A stretch of DNA of 42,507 nt from an uncultured Acetatifactor sp. (GCA_910577035.1 CAJTKW010000029.1:12566-55072), one strand, 5' to 3'; shown: positions 24,843-33,540, counted from the stretch's first letter. The notes: generated by a model not told the origin, from the sequence alone. Numbers and translations are program-made.

Positions 24843-25547
24843 TCATTCCATACCGTCCAGAAGGCGCACCGCCTCCCTGCTCAGTACGGCCTGTCCGAAA
24901 TCATGAATGTCTTTAAGCTTCCGGGGAAAGACCATCCCTCCCCATAGCATATGCGTGCTGTGCTGGTCGGAGCCGGCCGTCAGAGGCAGCCCATGCTCCC
25001 CCGCATACTCAAGTGCCCGCTCATTATACTCCGGATGCCGCTCCTTCTTTTCCCGGCTGGAATGGCTGGCATTGACGCCCTCCACCGCGTCTGCAAAATC
25101 CGGATAAGTACGGATTTCCCGGATATAGCTGGCTTCCCGGTAGGGATGGGCCTGGCTGATAATGCCGCCGCCCTCATGCACCAGTTTAAACTGCTCTTCC
25201 ACCGTGGCATCCCGAATCTCGGGATGCTCCAGAAGCCAGTTCCTGTCCGGCCCATAAACAAGAAATTCCGTCCCGCTGTACCCGGATTCCCAGCCGAAAA
25301 AAACCTGCAGACCGATTCTGTCCCCTTCCGCCTTGGCATGTTCGTAGCCCAGGCAGAAGCGCTCCACCCACTGTCTCCAGGGAAGGCTTCTGTCCACTGC
25401 CGTATTCCCATAGAAGAAGTGATCCGTGATAATAATGCCCGTATAACCTGCCTTCTTATAAGCCCGGGCCATTTCCGCCCCGGTACTGACCGCGCAGGCG
25501 CTGGCTTCCGAGGTGTGCATATGAGTTTCGTACAGAAATCCGTCCAT
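24843..25547 (-). CDS. PHP-domain phosphoesterase
   Basis: The 234-residue protein has the metal-binding motifs of the polymerase-and-histidinol-phosphatase (PHP) family: ETHMHTSEAS (HxH), IIITDHFF, SQAHPYRE and AGSDQH. They coordinate a di- or trinuclear metal centre for phosphoester hydrolysis. I chose the ATG at 25547; a TTG at 25574 would add nine residues, and both have weak ribosome binding sites. It follows the transglutaminase-like and HisD-family genes on the same strand. PHP proteins include histidinol-phosphatases, but this one is shorter than HisK (about 270) and may act on another small phosphate ester. Confidence 0.88.
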   Translation of the reverse strand: MDGFLYETHMHTSEASACAVSTGAEMARAYKKAGYTGIIITDHFFYGNTAVDRSLPWRQWVERFCLGYEHAKAEGDRIGLQVFFGWESGYSGTEFLVYGPDRNWLLEHPEIRDATVEEQFKLVHEGGGIISQAHPYREASYIREIRTYPDFADAVEGVNASHSSREKKERHPEYNERALEYAGEHGLPLTAGSDQHSTHMLWGGMVFPRKLKDIHDFGQAVLSREAVRLLDGME

Positions 25548-25631
25548 ATCAGTAAATCTATCCTCTTTTCGCAAATTTGCCCCATCCGTAAAAATTCCGC
25601 CCCGGCTGTTTCAGGATTCGTCTGCGCACCC

Positions 25632-26507
25632 TTACATATTCCAAAACACCGCCGGATCGGTTACAAATTGTATCCTATTTGGAAAGCCTTCCGTCGCATA
25701 TCCCGCCGGAACCAGCTCTATCTCTGCGTCCGGCCTGTCAGGCCGCGAATCGTCAAGCCTTAAATTCGCGTTTAAGCGCAGCAGGTTCTTAGCCATATAT
25801 TCCCTGTAATTGCCATAAATAAATGCTTCCCCATTGTAAGAGGCAGCTGCATTGGGGTAAAAATCATCCCCTGAAATAATCCCCTCCCGAAGCCGGGCAA
25901 CGGAGACATACCTGCCATTATCATCCACGAAGTACAACCTGTATGTGGGATCCAGCATAATCCTTTTTCCCGAGGGCATGCAGCAGTCAACCACCACATG
26001 ACAGTCCGTAAAGGGTTCCTCATAGGGCTTGCATGTCACATGCCGGGCCCGGATTCCATTCATTCTCAGGAGCTCAGCCAGAATCAGCGACAGTCCCCTG
26101 CAATTCGTCGCGCCCCCGTTCCGCCTGCATCCCTCAATGATTCCCGCCATGCTGTGGTCCCGGGGCAGGCGCGCATTGCTGCTATGCTTAAAATGGTCAC
26201 ATACAAAATCAAGCATCGCAAAGACAAAATCATCCTGATCTGCAGAGGCCCTGCCGGAATACGACAAATAATCGTACTTTCGTAAAATATCAGGTATTTT
26301 CCGGTTTAAGACAAATACCGTCCGATATTTTTCCGGCTCCGGGCCGGGAGCATATCCGCCGTAGTTTCTCAACAGCTCCAGACGCGGCTCCCTTGGAACG
26401 GGCTTAATCATCCGAGGTTCCTTTTTCAGCAGGAAAAAGGAAAACACCCCATATGTCGCCGCTCCGGCCAGAAGTCCGCATAGAATTCTCACTGCCAGGT
26501 TCGTCAT
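25632..26507 (-). CDS. Membrane-anchored transglutaminase-like protein
   Basis: The 291-residue protein has a hydrophobic N-terminal anchor (about 4-27) and a transglutaminase-like core with the triad Cys136 (GATNCRGLS), His170 (FTDCHVVVDC) and Asp186 (MLDPTY). Such enzymes act as cysteine proteases or in peptide cross-link chemistry; the catalytic set is complete here. The domain should lie outside the membrane, near the cell wall. AGGAAAG precedes the ATG. It begins 106 nt after the HisD-family gene and is followed after about 60-85 nt by the PHP gene, so the three may be co-transcribed, although no common pathway is apparent. Confidence 0.85.
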   Translation of the reverse strand: MTNLAVRILCGLLAGAATYGVFSFFLLKKEPRMIKPVPREPRLELLRNYGGYAPGPEPEKYRTVFVLNRKIPDILRKYDYLSYSGRASADQDDFVFAMLDFVCDHFKHSSNARLPRDHSMAGIIEGCRRNGGATNCRGLSLILAELLRMNGIRARHVTCKPYEEPFTDCHVVVDCCMPSGKRIMLDPTYRLYFVDDNGRYVSVARLREGIISGDDFYPNAAASYNGEAFIYGNYREYMAKNLLRLNANLRLDDSRPDRPDAEIELVPAGYATEGFPNRIQFVTDPAVFWNM

Positions 26508-26613
26508 TTTCTTCCTTTCCTGCCGCCGTTATTTCGGCACTCCTGTCAGACTTTTTTACAGATGTTCGTAATGCTATTATACTCCTTTTCATCAGATTAT
26601 CAATATACATACA

Positions 26614-27900
26614 TCATTCCCTCACCTTTACCGCCAGGGCATGGGCCTTCATTCCTTCCGCTTCCGCAAGCCGGACGATATGGTCCGCATTCTTTTTCAG
26701 GGCCGCCTCCGTATAATGAATTACGCTGTACCCTCTCATAAATTCCCCAACCGACATGCCTGAGGAAAATCTGGCGGTACCGCAGGTGGGAAGAATATGG
26801 TTTGTACCGCAGAAATAATCGCCCACCGGTTCGGTGCTGTATTCCCCCACAAATACCGCACCGGCGTTTGTCAGGCGGTCAAGCACCGCCTCATAATCCT
26901 CCAGAAACAGCTCCACATGCTCCGGTGCAATTTCATTAACCGCCTGTACGGCTTCTTCCACGGAATCCACCACAAAAATATCGCCATACTTATCAAAGCT
27001 TCTTTTCGTGGTGTCGATCAGATTGTTTTCTTTGCACAGAGTATTGATTTCCTTTCTGATCTGCTGCGCCTGATCCTCAGACAGACAGAAAGCCGTACTG
27101 GCTTCAAAGCCCGTTCCATGCTCTGCCTGGGACATCAGATCGGCGGCGATGAAAGCGGGATTGGCATTTTCATCGGCAATCACTGCAATTTCGGAAGGGC
27201 CCGCGACGGAATCTATTTTCACCTCGCCGAACAACAGCTTTTTTGCCATCTGCGTATAATTATTTCCGGGACCGACTATGGCGTCAACCTTTCGGATGCC
27301 CTCCGTCCCGTAAGCGACGGCCGCCAGTCCCTGTGAACCCGAAATCTTCAGGAAATTTCTTACTTTCAGATAATCCGCCACATATAATAAATGTTCGTCA
27401 ATGGTTCCGTCAATCCTGGGCTTTGTCAGTATGTACAGATTGGGAACGCCGGCAACGATTGCCGGGACGAGGTTCATATACAGGGTGGAAACCAGCGGCG
27501 CCATATTTCCGGGAACGGTAACGGCAACGCTGTTGATCGGCGTATACCTGCGCTCCAGGATGACACCGTCCCCATTTTCTTCCGAAAAGCCTGCCGGAAA
27601 TTGCCTTCTGTGAAATGCGAAAAGATTGTCACAGGCCCTTTTCACCGCCTCCTTAAATTCGGGGGATACCTTTTCCCTTGCATCGTCAAATTCCCGGTCG
27701 GAAACAAAGAATCCGATTTTGTCAGGATCAACGCCGTCAAATTTTTTCATGTAATACTTCAGTGCTTCATCGCCTTTTTCCCTTACACTTTTCAACACCT
27801 CCCTGACTGTAGTCTCAACCTCCGCCGGTATGCTGCCTTTTCTGTTTAAAAGATTCCTATACCTGGGGTTTTGTACGTCAAATTTGCTGATTGTAATCAT
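26614..27900 (-). CDS. hisD: Histidinol dehydrogenase family protein (orphan, possibly not histidine biosynthesis)
   Basis: The 428-residue protein aligns by eye with HisD, which oxidises L-histidinol to histidine with two NAD+. The zinc ligands and catalytic residues are in place: Gln258 and His261 (SQAEHG), Glu327-His328 (APEHVE), Asp361 (GDYFCGTNH) and His420. Some otherwise conserved stretches differ: VTVPGNMAPLVS where HisD has a VPGG-type loop, ISGSQGLAAVAYG for the GGAQAIAA motif, and QAEHG for QAEHD. No other his gene is in the window. HisD-like dehydrogenases for other alcohols (for example sulfopropanediol) exist, so the substrate is open. GGAGGAGG precedes the ATG, and a long structured leader lies upstream. 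Confidence 0.82.
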   Translation of the reverse strand: MITISKFDVQNPRYRNLLNRKGSIPAEVETTVREVLKSVREKGDEALKYYMKKFDGVDPDKIGFFVSDREFDDAREKVSPEFKEAVKRACDNLFAFHRRQFPAGFSEENGDGVILERRYTPINSVAVTVPGNMAPLVSTLYMNLVPAIVAGVPNLYILTKPRIDGTIDEHLLYVADYLKVRNFLKISGSQGLAAVAYGTEGIRKVDAIVGPGNNYTQMAKKLLFGEVKIDSVAGPSEIAVIADENANPAFIAADLMSQAEHGTGFEASTAFCLSEDQAQQIRKEINTLCKENNLIDTTKRSFDKYGDIFVVDSVEEAVQAVNEIAPEHVELFLEDYEAVLDRLTNAGAVFVGEYSTEPVGDYFCGTNHILPTCGTARFSSGMSVGEFMRGYSVIHYTEAALKKNADHIVRLAEAEGMKAHALAVKVRE

Positions 27901-27925
27901 TGCTTTCCTCCTCCTTTTTGTTCAT

Positions 27926-28100
27926 GGCGAAACACGTTATCACGATTGGTTACAATGCTGCCAGTGTAAAATCTGCTTTGCAGACTCGTAAAAGCACGCG
28001 CCTGAAAGCACAACTTGCTAGAAAAAGCGCAGATTGCTATAAAATAAAAAAAGCTTGCCAGAGAAATTTTCCCTGACAAGCGTGGATCAAGCGTTTCGCC
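27926..28100 (-). promoter_or_regulatory. Structured leader of the HisD-family gene with possible alternative folds
   Basis: The roughly 208-nt leader starts with GGCGAAAC (28100-28093) and ends, before the ribosome binding site, with the complementary GTTTCGCC (27933-27926), which could close the whole leader. Inside, AATCTGC (28035-28029) can pair with GCAGATT (27976-27970), or the latter can form the local hairpin TCTGC-AAA-GCAGA (27984-27972). These pairings exclude each other. I recognise no known riboswitch class and see no T-box core sequence. The 323-bp region 27901-28223 otherwise holds the promoter, the leader terminator and a hairpin near the MATE stop. Confidence 0.4.
28043..28081 (-). 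terminator. Intrinsic terminator inside the HisD-family leader (attenuator candidate)
   Basis: On the minus strand GCTTGTCAGGGA pairs, with G-U pairs, with TCTCTGGCAAGC and is followed by TTTTTTTATTTT (28052-28043). It lies about 30-65 nt after the predicted start site and 140 nt before the hisD-like ATG, so transcription must pass it. Confidence 0.75.
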
Positions 28101-28114
28101 TAATATCAATTTTA

Positions 28115-28143
28115 ACTGTACCAGCATATGGTTAATCTGTCAA
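28115..28143 (-). promoter_or_regulatory. Strong promoter of the HisD-family gene
   Basis: On the minus strand, a perfect -35 TTGACA (28143-28138) and TACAGT (28120-28115) are separated by 17 bp. Start of transcription is expected near 28108. Confidence 0.7.
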
Positions 28144-28174
28144 GCCAAAATTTCCACCTCTGCTTTCGTACTTT

Positions 28175-28222
28175 GGTAACGCCTAACAGTCCGGTGCCCT
28201 GTCTGAGCTGTTAGGGTAACGC
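28175..28222. repeat. Hairpin flanked by GGTAACGC direct repeats
   Basis: CCTAACAG (28182-28189) and CTGTTAGG (28208-28215) form an 8-bp hairpin, flanked by direct repeats GGTAACGC at 28175-28182 and 28215-28222. It lies just past the stop of the MATE gene. No T tract follows, so a processing site, a terminator or a small mobile repeat are all possible. Confidence 0.55.
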
Positions 28223-28223
28223 G

Positions 28224-29627
28224 CTATCCGGCATCTGCCCGTGCACCCGCATTTTCCGCTTCCTGCGCTTTCATCTCCCGCAGTACGCTTACTCCTAAAG
28301 GCAGTGACAGCAGGAAGGAGCAGGCATCAGACCAGGTCTGGCACATCTGCACTCCCAGCAGGCCGAAAAAAGCAGGCAGAATCCAGATCAGGGGGATAAA
28401 GAAAATACCCTGTCTGGCCGCCGCCACAAGAGACGCCTTCGCCGCCTTGCCGATAGACTGCAGCATCATATTGCACATGACGATCCAGGCATTCAGCGGG
28501 AACACCAGACATTGCAGCCGCAGGGCCAATGTGCCGATACGGATCACGTCCCCATCCTCTTTGCGGAACACGGTTACCAGCGGCTCTGCAAATACAAAAC
28601 CTGCCACGGAAACCACGATCAGGAAAACCGCCGCATATTTCACACAGAACCGAAAGGCCTCCCGCACCCGGGAATACTGCTTTGCTCCGTAATTCATACC
28701 GCAAACCGGCTGGAAACCCTGGCCGAAACCAATCAGCGCGGAATTGGCAAACATGGAAACGCGTCCCACAATGGACAGTGCCGCTATGGCCGCGTCACTG
28801 AAATCCCCGCCATATGTACCGGCAGCGCGGTTTAAGCAGATCTGGGCAATACTGGCAAGTCCCTGTCGGCAAAGGGAAGGAATACCACCCTTAAACATCT
28901 CCCAGTAAAGTATCCATGAGGGCTTAAAATTCTTAAATTGAATCCGGATGTTGCCGCCCTTTCTGCTCATGATAAACAAGATCACAAAGCTGACCACCTG
29001 GCTCACCACCGTGGCCAGCGCCGCTCCTGCCACGCCCATATCACAGACAAAGATCAGCAGAGGGTCCAGCACAATATTCAGCACCGCCCCGGTGACGATC
29101 CCCACCATGGCATATGACGCACTGCCCTGGAAACGAAGCTGGTTGTTCAGCACCAGCGAGGACATCATAAAGGGACAGCCCACCAAAATAATCCGCAGAT
29201 AGTCTTTTGTATAGGGCAGAATCGTAGGCGTGGACCCCAGCACCTTCGCCAGCGGCGTCAGAAAAATGATTCCTGTAACTCCTGCGAGCACCCCGGCAAA
29301 AAAGGCCGAATAAAACCCCACTGCCGCCATACGGTTTGACTCTTCAAACTCTCCGGCACCCAGCTTCCGGGAAATGAAATTCCCGGAACCATGGCCAAAG
29401 AAGAATCCAAAAGCCTGAATAAAGGCCATCACCGAAAAGACCACGCCCACTGCTGCCGTAGCCTGGGTATTCAGCTTTCCCACAAAAAAGGTATCCGCCA
29501 TATTATAAAAGGAAGTCACCAGCATACTGATGATAGTGGGCACCGCCATCTGACAGACCAGATGCGGTACCGGCTCGCTGAGCATGTAATCCACCTTCTT
29601 CTGCTGATCCATACTGCGCACGTTCAT
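28224..29627 (-). CDS. MATE-family multidrug/metabolite efflux transporter
   Basis: The 467-residue protein has 12 predicted membrane helices in two MatE halves, with VPTIISMLVTSFYNMADTFFVG at the start of the first and GFQPVCGMNYGAK in the second, both typical of the DinF/NorM-like Na+- or H+-coupled exporters of Clostridia. GGGGAGGG precedes the ATG at 29627. It follows the COG3044-type ATPase gene by 75 nt on the same strand. Length and helices look complete. The substrate cannot be deduced. Confidence 0.93.
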   Translation of the reverse strand: MNVRSMDQQKKVDYMLSEPVPHLVCQMAVPTIISMLVTSFYNMADTFFVGKLNTQATAAVGVVFSVMAFIQAFGFFFGHGSGNFISRKLGAGEFEESNRMAAVGFYSAFFAGVLAGVTGIIFLTPLAKVLGSTPTILPYTKDYLRIILVGCPFMMSSLVLNNQLRFQGSASYAMVGIVTGAVLNIVLDPLLIFVCDMGVAGAALATVVSQVVSFVILFIMSRKGGNIRIQFKNFKPSWILYWEMFKGGIPSLCRQGLASIAQICLNRAAGTYGGDFSDAAIAALSIVGRVSMFANSALIGFGQGFQPVCGMNYGAKQYSRVREAFRFCVKYAAVFLIVVSVAGFVFAEPLVTVFRKEDGDVIRIGTLALRLQCLVFPLNAWIVMCNMMLQSIGKAAKASLVAAARQGIFFIPLIWILPAFFGLLGVQMCQTWSDACSFLLSLPLGVSVLREMKAQEAENAGARADAG

Positions 29628-29702
29628 AAGTCCCTCCCCTCTTGCATTCCTCTCACCTTTCAGACATACCCCTCTTGTCCGCTTAGAAAGTCTTCATTCC
29701 TT

Positions 29703-31448
29703 TCACACCTGTATCTGAATCAGCTCCCGGCACCGGTTCAAAGCCGCGTACAGCTCCTGCTTTCTCGGTATGGCAAGGTTGCCGGGAAGGGAACCTGCGT
29801 CGCCCCCTTCTCCGCCCCGTCCCTGACTGCCGCCGCAGAAAGCGCCAAAGCCCCTTTCCCCGATACGGTTATACATATTCTCCACTGCCTGGCCCAATGT
29901 CTTTTTACCGTCAAAATCATGGAGCTTCATATTCTTAATCATGTAGGACAGTGCCGTCACCTGCTCTGAATCCACCAGCTGCTCCACATACCGCAGATCC
30001 ACCTCTTCCCGGTTGACGGAAAAGCCATCCACGCCGTCCGTCCTCATTTTGATACGGTCGTCTTTGGCAAAGGCCATATCTCTTTTTACCACCCGGTGAT
30101 AATCCGGCTTTTCCGATTTATCTGCCGCTCCCAGAATATAGGGATAGCTCTCCGCCTCCCTTTTGGCAAATTCGGTGATTTCCACAGGCTGGTACTTATT
30201 CATCTGCACAATGCAGTCCGACTTGTGAAAATAAGAGCCGCAGCTGCCCGCCACCAGTATGGTAGAGATGTTATAGTCCTCATACAGCTCCCGCACCTTG
30301 TCAATAAAAGGAATAATCGGCTCCACGTCCCGGCTCACCACCCGCTGCATCAGCTCGTCACGGATCATGAAGTTGGTGGCGCTGGTATCCTCGTCGATCA
30401 AGAATACTCCCGCTCCCGCTTCCATGGCCTCCACCGTATTGGCCGCCTGGGAGGTACTGCCACTGGCATCCTCCGTGTAAAAGCATTTGGTATCCCTGCC
30501 GTTGGGCAGATTCCGGATAAACATGGAAATATCGGTCTTCTGGATACTCCTGCCGTCCTCTGCCCGCAGCTTCATGGCAGTATCATCCGTAATCACATAT
30601 TCCCTGCCGTCTCCGGCAATATGATTATATACTCCCAGCTCCAGCGCCTCCAGCAGGGTGGACTTGCCATGGTATCCGCCGCCTACAATCAAAGTGACAC
30701 CCTTTTTAATCCCCATGCCGGCAAGCTTTCCGTGATGAGGCAGCTCCAAAACCACCTCCATGGACGCAGGGCTCTGAAAAGCCACCGCCTCTTTCATGGG
30801 CAGGGAGGATACCCCTGATTTCCTGGGCAGGATTGCGCCGTCAGCCACAAATGCCACCAGCTCTCTCTTTTTCAGTTCTTCCCTGATATATTGCTGGTCG
30901 TCCGCCAAAAACAGCACCTTCTCCAGGCTGTCTTTCGGGCAGGTGGAGGCCAGCAGAGTCTGCCTTACGCATAATGGCAGGAAATCAAACAGGATTTTAC
31001 CCAGCTCCCCTGCGTTGATGGTACGGCCGTTAGCAGGAAATCCGATTTCCATGCGTACCGTCAATTCTCCGTTGGCCGTATTTACCGTACAGGCGCTGCG
31101 CTCCAAAATTTCCTGTCCCGGATGGCTGATGCCCAGAAGGCCGCTCTTGCCGGAGCCCTTTGCTTTAAAGGAATAATCCTTGATCTTCGCCGCCATCCTC
31201 CGTAGCAGGAAATCCTGAAAAGCAATTTTTCTGACATTGCTGTCATAACATTTCCCGTCAAAGCCGGCCACCTTTCCCGGCACAATAATACTGACCTTGG
31301 AGGGCGCCGCAAAGGGATCCCCCTGCACATGGTCTATGGACAGCACATATTGCTGAAACTGATATTTCCCTCTCGTGTCCTTGTATGCGGGATAGCTCTT
31401 ATGGTCTATCTGCCGCAGCAGTGTCTGCAGTTCTGCCGCTGTTTTCAT
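29703..31448 (-). CDS. ABC-class ATPase of the COG3044/PF09818 family
   Basis: The 581-residue soluble protein belongs to the stand-alone predicted ABC-class ATPases. It has a Walker A variant GGGYHGKST, a signature-like ASGSTSQAANTVEAMEAG, and Walker B VFLIDEDTSATNFMIRD with an acidic pair. The N-terminal 240 residues (RGKYQFQQY; IDHVQGDPFAAPSK) are the family's own domain. There are no membrane helices. I chose the ATG at 31448 (AAAGGCGG upstream) over 31475. Biochemical function in bacteria is unknown to me; a distant eukaryotic relative in trypanosomes, MRB1590, binds RNA. It precedes the MATE gene. Confidence 0.88.
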   Translation of the reverse strand: MKTAAELQTLLRQIDHKSYPAYKDTRGKYQFQQYVLSIDHVQGDPFAAPSKVSIIVPGKVAGFDGKCYDSNVRKIAFQDFLLRRMAAKIKDYSFKAKGSGKSGLLGISHPGQEILERSACTVNTANGELTVRMEIGFPANGRTINAGELGKILFDFLPLCVRQTLLASTCPKDSLEKVLFLADDQQYIREELKKRELVAFVADGAILPRKSGVSSLPMKEAVAFQSPASMEVVLELPHHGKLAGMGIKKGVTLIVGGGYHGKSTLLEALELGVYNHIAGDGREYVITDDTAMKLRAEDGRSIQKTDISMFIRNLPNGRDTKCFYTEDASGSTSQAANTVEAMEAGAGVFLIDEDTSATNFMIRDELMQRVVSRDVEPIIPFIDKVRELYEDYNISTILVAGSCGSYFHKSDCIVQMNKYQPVEITEFAKREAESYPYILGAADKSEKPDYHRVVKRDMAFAKDDRIKMRTDGVDGFSVNREEVDLRYVEQLVDSEQVTALSYMIKNMKLHDFDGKKTLGQAVENMYNRIGERGFGAFCGGSQGRGGEGGDAGSLPGNLAIPRKQELYAALNRCRELIQIQV

Positions 31449-31536
31449 ATTCTGATTCCGCCTTTCCTTAAGCATAAAACCCTACCTATTATTTTAGTCC
31501 TTTTTGCAAAAGTGTCAAGGAATCAGTCTGCCATTT

Positions 31537-31587
31537 AAAAAACTGCGCAGGGAAGGACCGCCGGCTGCTGCTTCGGCGACCCTTCCC
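31537..31587 (-). terminator. Intrinsic terminator after the XRE-membrane protein-lipoprotein operon
   Basis: On the minus strand GGGAAGG (31587-31581) and CGCCG pair with CGGCG and CCTTCCC (31556-31550) around two small bulges. A short GCGCAG and six T residues (31542-31537) follow. It lies 33 nt past the stop of the lipoprotein gene. Confidence 0.75.
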
Positions 31588-31619
31588 CGCTGTTTTCCGG
31601 AAGCTGTCCTATTACAAGA

Positions 31620-32276
31620 TCAGTCCGTATTTATGATCGTAATCTGATACATATCTCCATTGTAAAACATAAACTCAATATTATTGCTGTGGTACGATTC
31701 GGCAACATAATATTTCAATGTCTCCGTATAGGCGCCTTCAATGAAATCGCTGTCGCTTTTCTGATATTCATACGGTTCCCCCATAGCCTCTTTGACCTCG
31801 TCCACCGTTGATTGAAAAGAAATCCCGCTGCACAACAGCACCTCCGGATTAGCATCCTCATAGTCGTCGTAATGAAATGAGAGCCCATACACCTCACAGT
31901 CCTTCAGGCTTTTGTCCTTTTCCCCGAAGTTCTTAAAGCGGACATAGATTTTCACGCCTTCCTTATTCTCCATGAGAATGCCGGTAGTATAGTATCCGGC
32001 CTCCAGCACCTCCATACGGCTGGCCTTGTCCGTATCAATCTTATATCCCACGGCCTCAAGATCCGTACATAATACAGGGAATGTTAATATCCGTCCGTCC
32101 AATGACAGCTCCAGAGTTTTCCAATCCGTAGAGGAAAACTCTGTCTTCCATTCCCTCTCCGTGCCGCCGCAGGCCGTCAGGCCCCACAGCAGGGCCGCCA
32201 GCAGCACGGCTGCCCCTGCTCTTTTCATCCTTCCTGCTCTTTTCATTCTTCCTGTACTTTTTCTGTTTTCCTTCAT
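31620..32276 (-). CDS. Small lipoprotein of unknown function
   Basis: This 218-residue protein has a basic N-region with a direct duplication (GRMKRA twice, 18 bp each), a hydrophobic core and a lipobox LTAC (Cys36). The mature part has short strands (TLELSLDGRILTFPV; MFYNGDMYQITII) and an acidic middle (YDDYEDANPE). The C-terminal GISFQSTVDEVKEAMGEPYEY resembles the SmpA/OmlA-like or PepSY-adjacent pattern of Firmicutes lipoproteins, but I do not recognise the family. It is the last gene of an operon with a 381-residue surface protein and a membrane-bound XRE regulator. GGAG precedes the ATG. Confidence 0.75.
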   Translation of the reverse strand: MKENRKSTGRMKRAGRMKRAGAAVLLAALLWGLTACGGTEREWKTEFSSTDWKTLELSLDGRILTFPVLCTDLEAVGYKIDTDKASRMEVLEAGYYTTGILMENKEGVKIYVRFKNFGEKDKSLKDCEVYGLSFHYDDYEDANPEVLLCSGISFQSTVDEVKEAMGEPYEYQKSDSDFIEGAYTETLKYYVAESYHSNNIEFMFYNGDMYQITIINTD

Positions 32277-32362
32277 CTGCTCCTACTCCCTTAATACTGT
32301 AATCTTTGTTCGACACACAAAAAGATTGTAAGTAACATCGTTCCAAAAGAAAAGCAAAACCT

Positions 32363-32380
32363 GGTTGCAAAGCTGCAACC
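32363..32380 (-). terminator. Possible weak terminator or processing hairpin in the operon
   Basis: GGTTGCA (32363-32369) and TGCAACC (32374-32380) form a 7-bp stem with a 4-nt loop. On the minus strand a T-rich stretch follows. It lies between the 381-residue protein gene and the lipoprotein gene and could lower expression of the latter. Confidence 0.4.
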
Positions 32381-32394
32381 GTTCGTTTCCTGCC

Positions 32395-33540
32395 TTATAA
32401 TACGCTGATATTCATCCATTCCAGATAATAAGCTTCGTCTGCCGCCTGCGGATTATCATCCGCATAGCCGCGTATGGAATAAATGCTTCCATCTTCCAGG
32501 TCACAGTATCCGTAAAACTGATACACACTTGACGTTTTGGTTTTCCCATACTCCAAAACGGAATAAGTATAATAGTAAAAGGTCCGGCCGCTAACCGTCA
32601 CCTCCCCGGATGCAAGAGGGCGGGACAGATTCCTGTCCGCGGCAGATTCCGCCATGTCCCTGGCTGTCATCCAGGTATACTTCACCACATTTGTCTGAAT
32701 ATAAGCCTGATGGTCCTCGTCAAAATAAGTCTTTCCTGTAATATTATCTGCCGTCAGCATACAGTGCTCCGGCAGCCTGTAAGAAAGGCTGTGCTGCCCG
32801 TCCCCGTACACGAGGATGTCTTCTGAAATGTATTGATGTTCCGGATCAAGATTCTGATCCTCCATCCAAAGCGTTCCCACCTCGTCATCCAGCTCGTCGG
32901 TTGGATCGGCTCCCTCCCAAATACCCTTTGCCCGGGCAAACGCCTCTTCATAGAGCTTTTCGCGCAATGTTTCATCCAGTTTTTCCATGTCGGTTCCGTC
33001 ATACGGAATCACCACCAGCATATGTCTCCCCTCATCCGCCGGCGCCAGAATCACTTCAGAATAAGTGCGCTCATATTCGCTCCCCCGCTCCTTCTCCAGG
33101 CTGATAACATAGCGGACATACTCATACTCCTCTTCCCCACTGTACTCCGCTTCCTTCTCCATCCGATAGCCGGCCTTCATCAGCGATTCCTTCTTTTGTT
33201 CCATGCGCGCCCACATTTCATCCACCGTATCTTCCTCGATATTGATCTGAATCAGATACTGCTCATCCTGCCTGATATTCATACAGCCGCTTCCATGAAG
33301 GTATACCTTTCCCTTTTGGGGCAGGGTAAACTTCATGCCCTTGAATACTACCTCCCAGGCCGGGGGCTGTTCCCTCCCCTCATTTGCTCCCGCTTCCTCC
33401 GCCGTTAATTTCTCCTGCTCATCGCCGGGAGCGCCATTACCGCTCAGGGAAAAAGAACCCGCAAACCACAGCCCGCCAAAGAGCGCAGACATCCATACTC
33501 CTGCCGCCGCAATGTACGCTGCTTTTTTTGTCCTGCTCAT
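32395..33540 (-). CDS. Membrane-anchored extracytoplasmic protein of unknown function
   Basis: The 381-residue protein has an N-terminal anchor (about 6-31) followed by an acidic linker and a large outside domain, rich in Glu and Tyr (EEYEYVRYVISLEKERG) with repeated beta-strand patterns. The C-terminal part (VTVSGRTFYYYTYSVLEYGKT) also looks like a beta sheet. I do not recognise a family. Its ATG overlaps the stop of the XRE regulator by 4 nt and has AAAGGAG upstream, so both are made together. A role as a sensor or cell-envelope partner of that regulator is inference. Confidence 0.75.
   Translation of the reverse strand: MSRTKKAAYIAAAGVWMSALFGGLWFAGSFSLSGNGAPGDEQEKLTAEEAGANEGREQPPAWEVVFKGMKFTLPQKGKVYLHGSGCMNIRQDEQYLIQINIEEDTVDEMWARMEQKKESLMKAGYRMEKEAEYSGEEEYEYVRYVISLEKERGSEYERTYSEVILAPADEGRHMLVVIPYDGTDMEKLDETLREKLYEEAFARAKGIWEGADPTDELDDEVGTLWMEDQNLDPEHQYISEDILVYGDGQHSLSYRLPEHCMLTADNITGKTYFDEDHQAYIQTNVVKYTWMTARDMAESAADRNLSRPLASGEVTVSGRTFYYYTYSVLEYGKTKTSSVYQFYGYCDLEDGSIYSIRGYADDNPQAADEAYYLEWMNISVL

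Noticed and set aside
27901..28100. T-box riboswitch before the HisD-family gene
   Set aside because: The conserved T-box sequence AGGGTGGNACCGCG is not found, and the terminator lies before, not after, most of the leader structure.
27897..28127. A 76-codon frame upstream of the HisD-family gene
   Set aside because: It starts between the -35 and -10 of the promoter and runs through the leader terminator, so it is unlikely to be translated.
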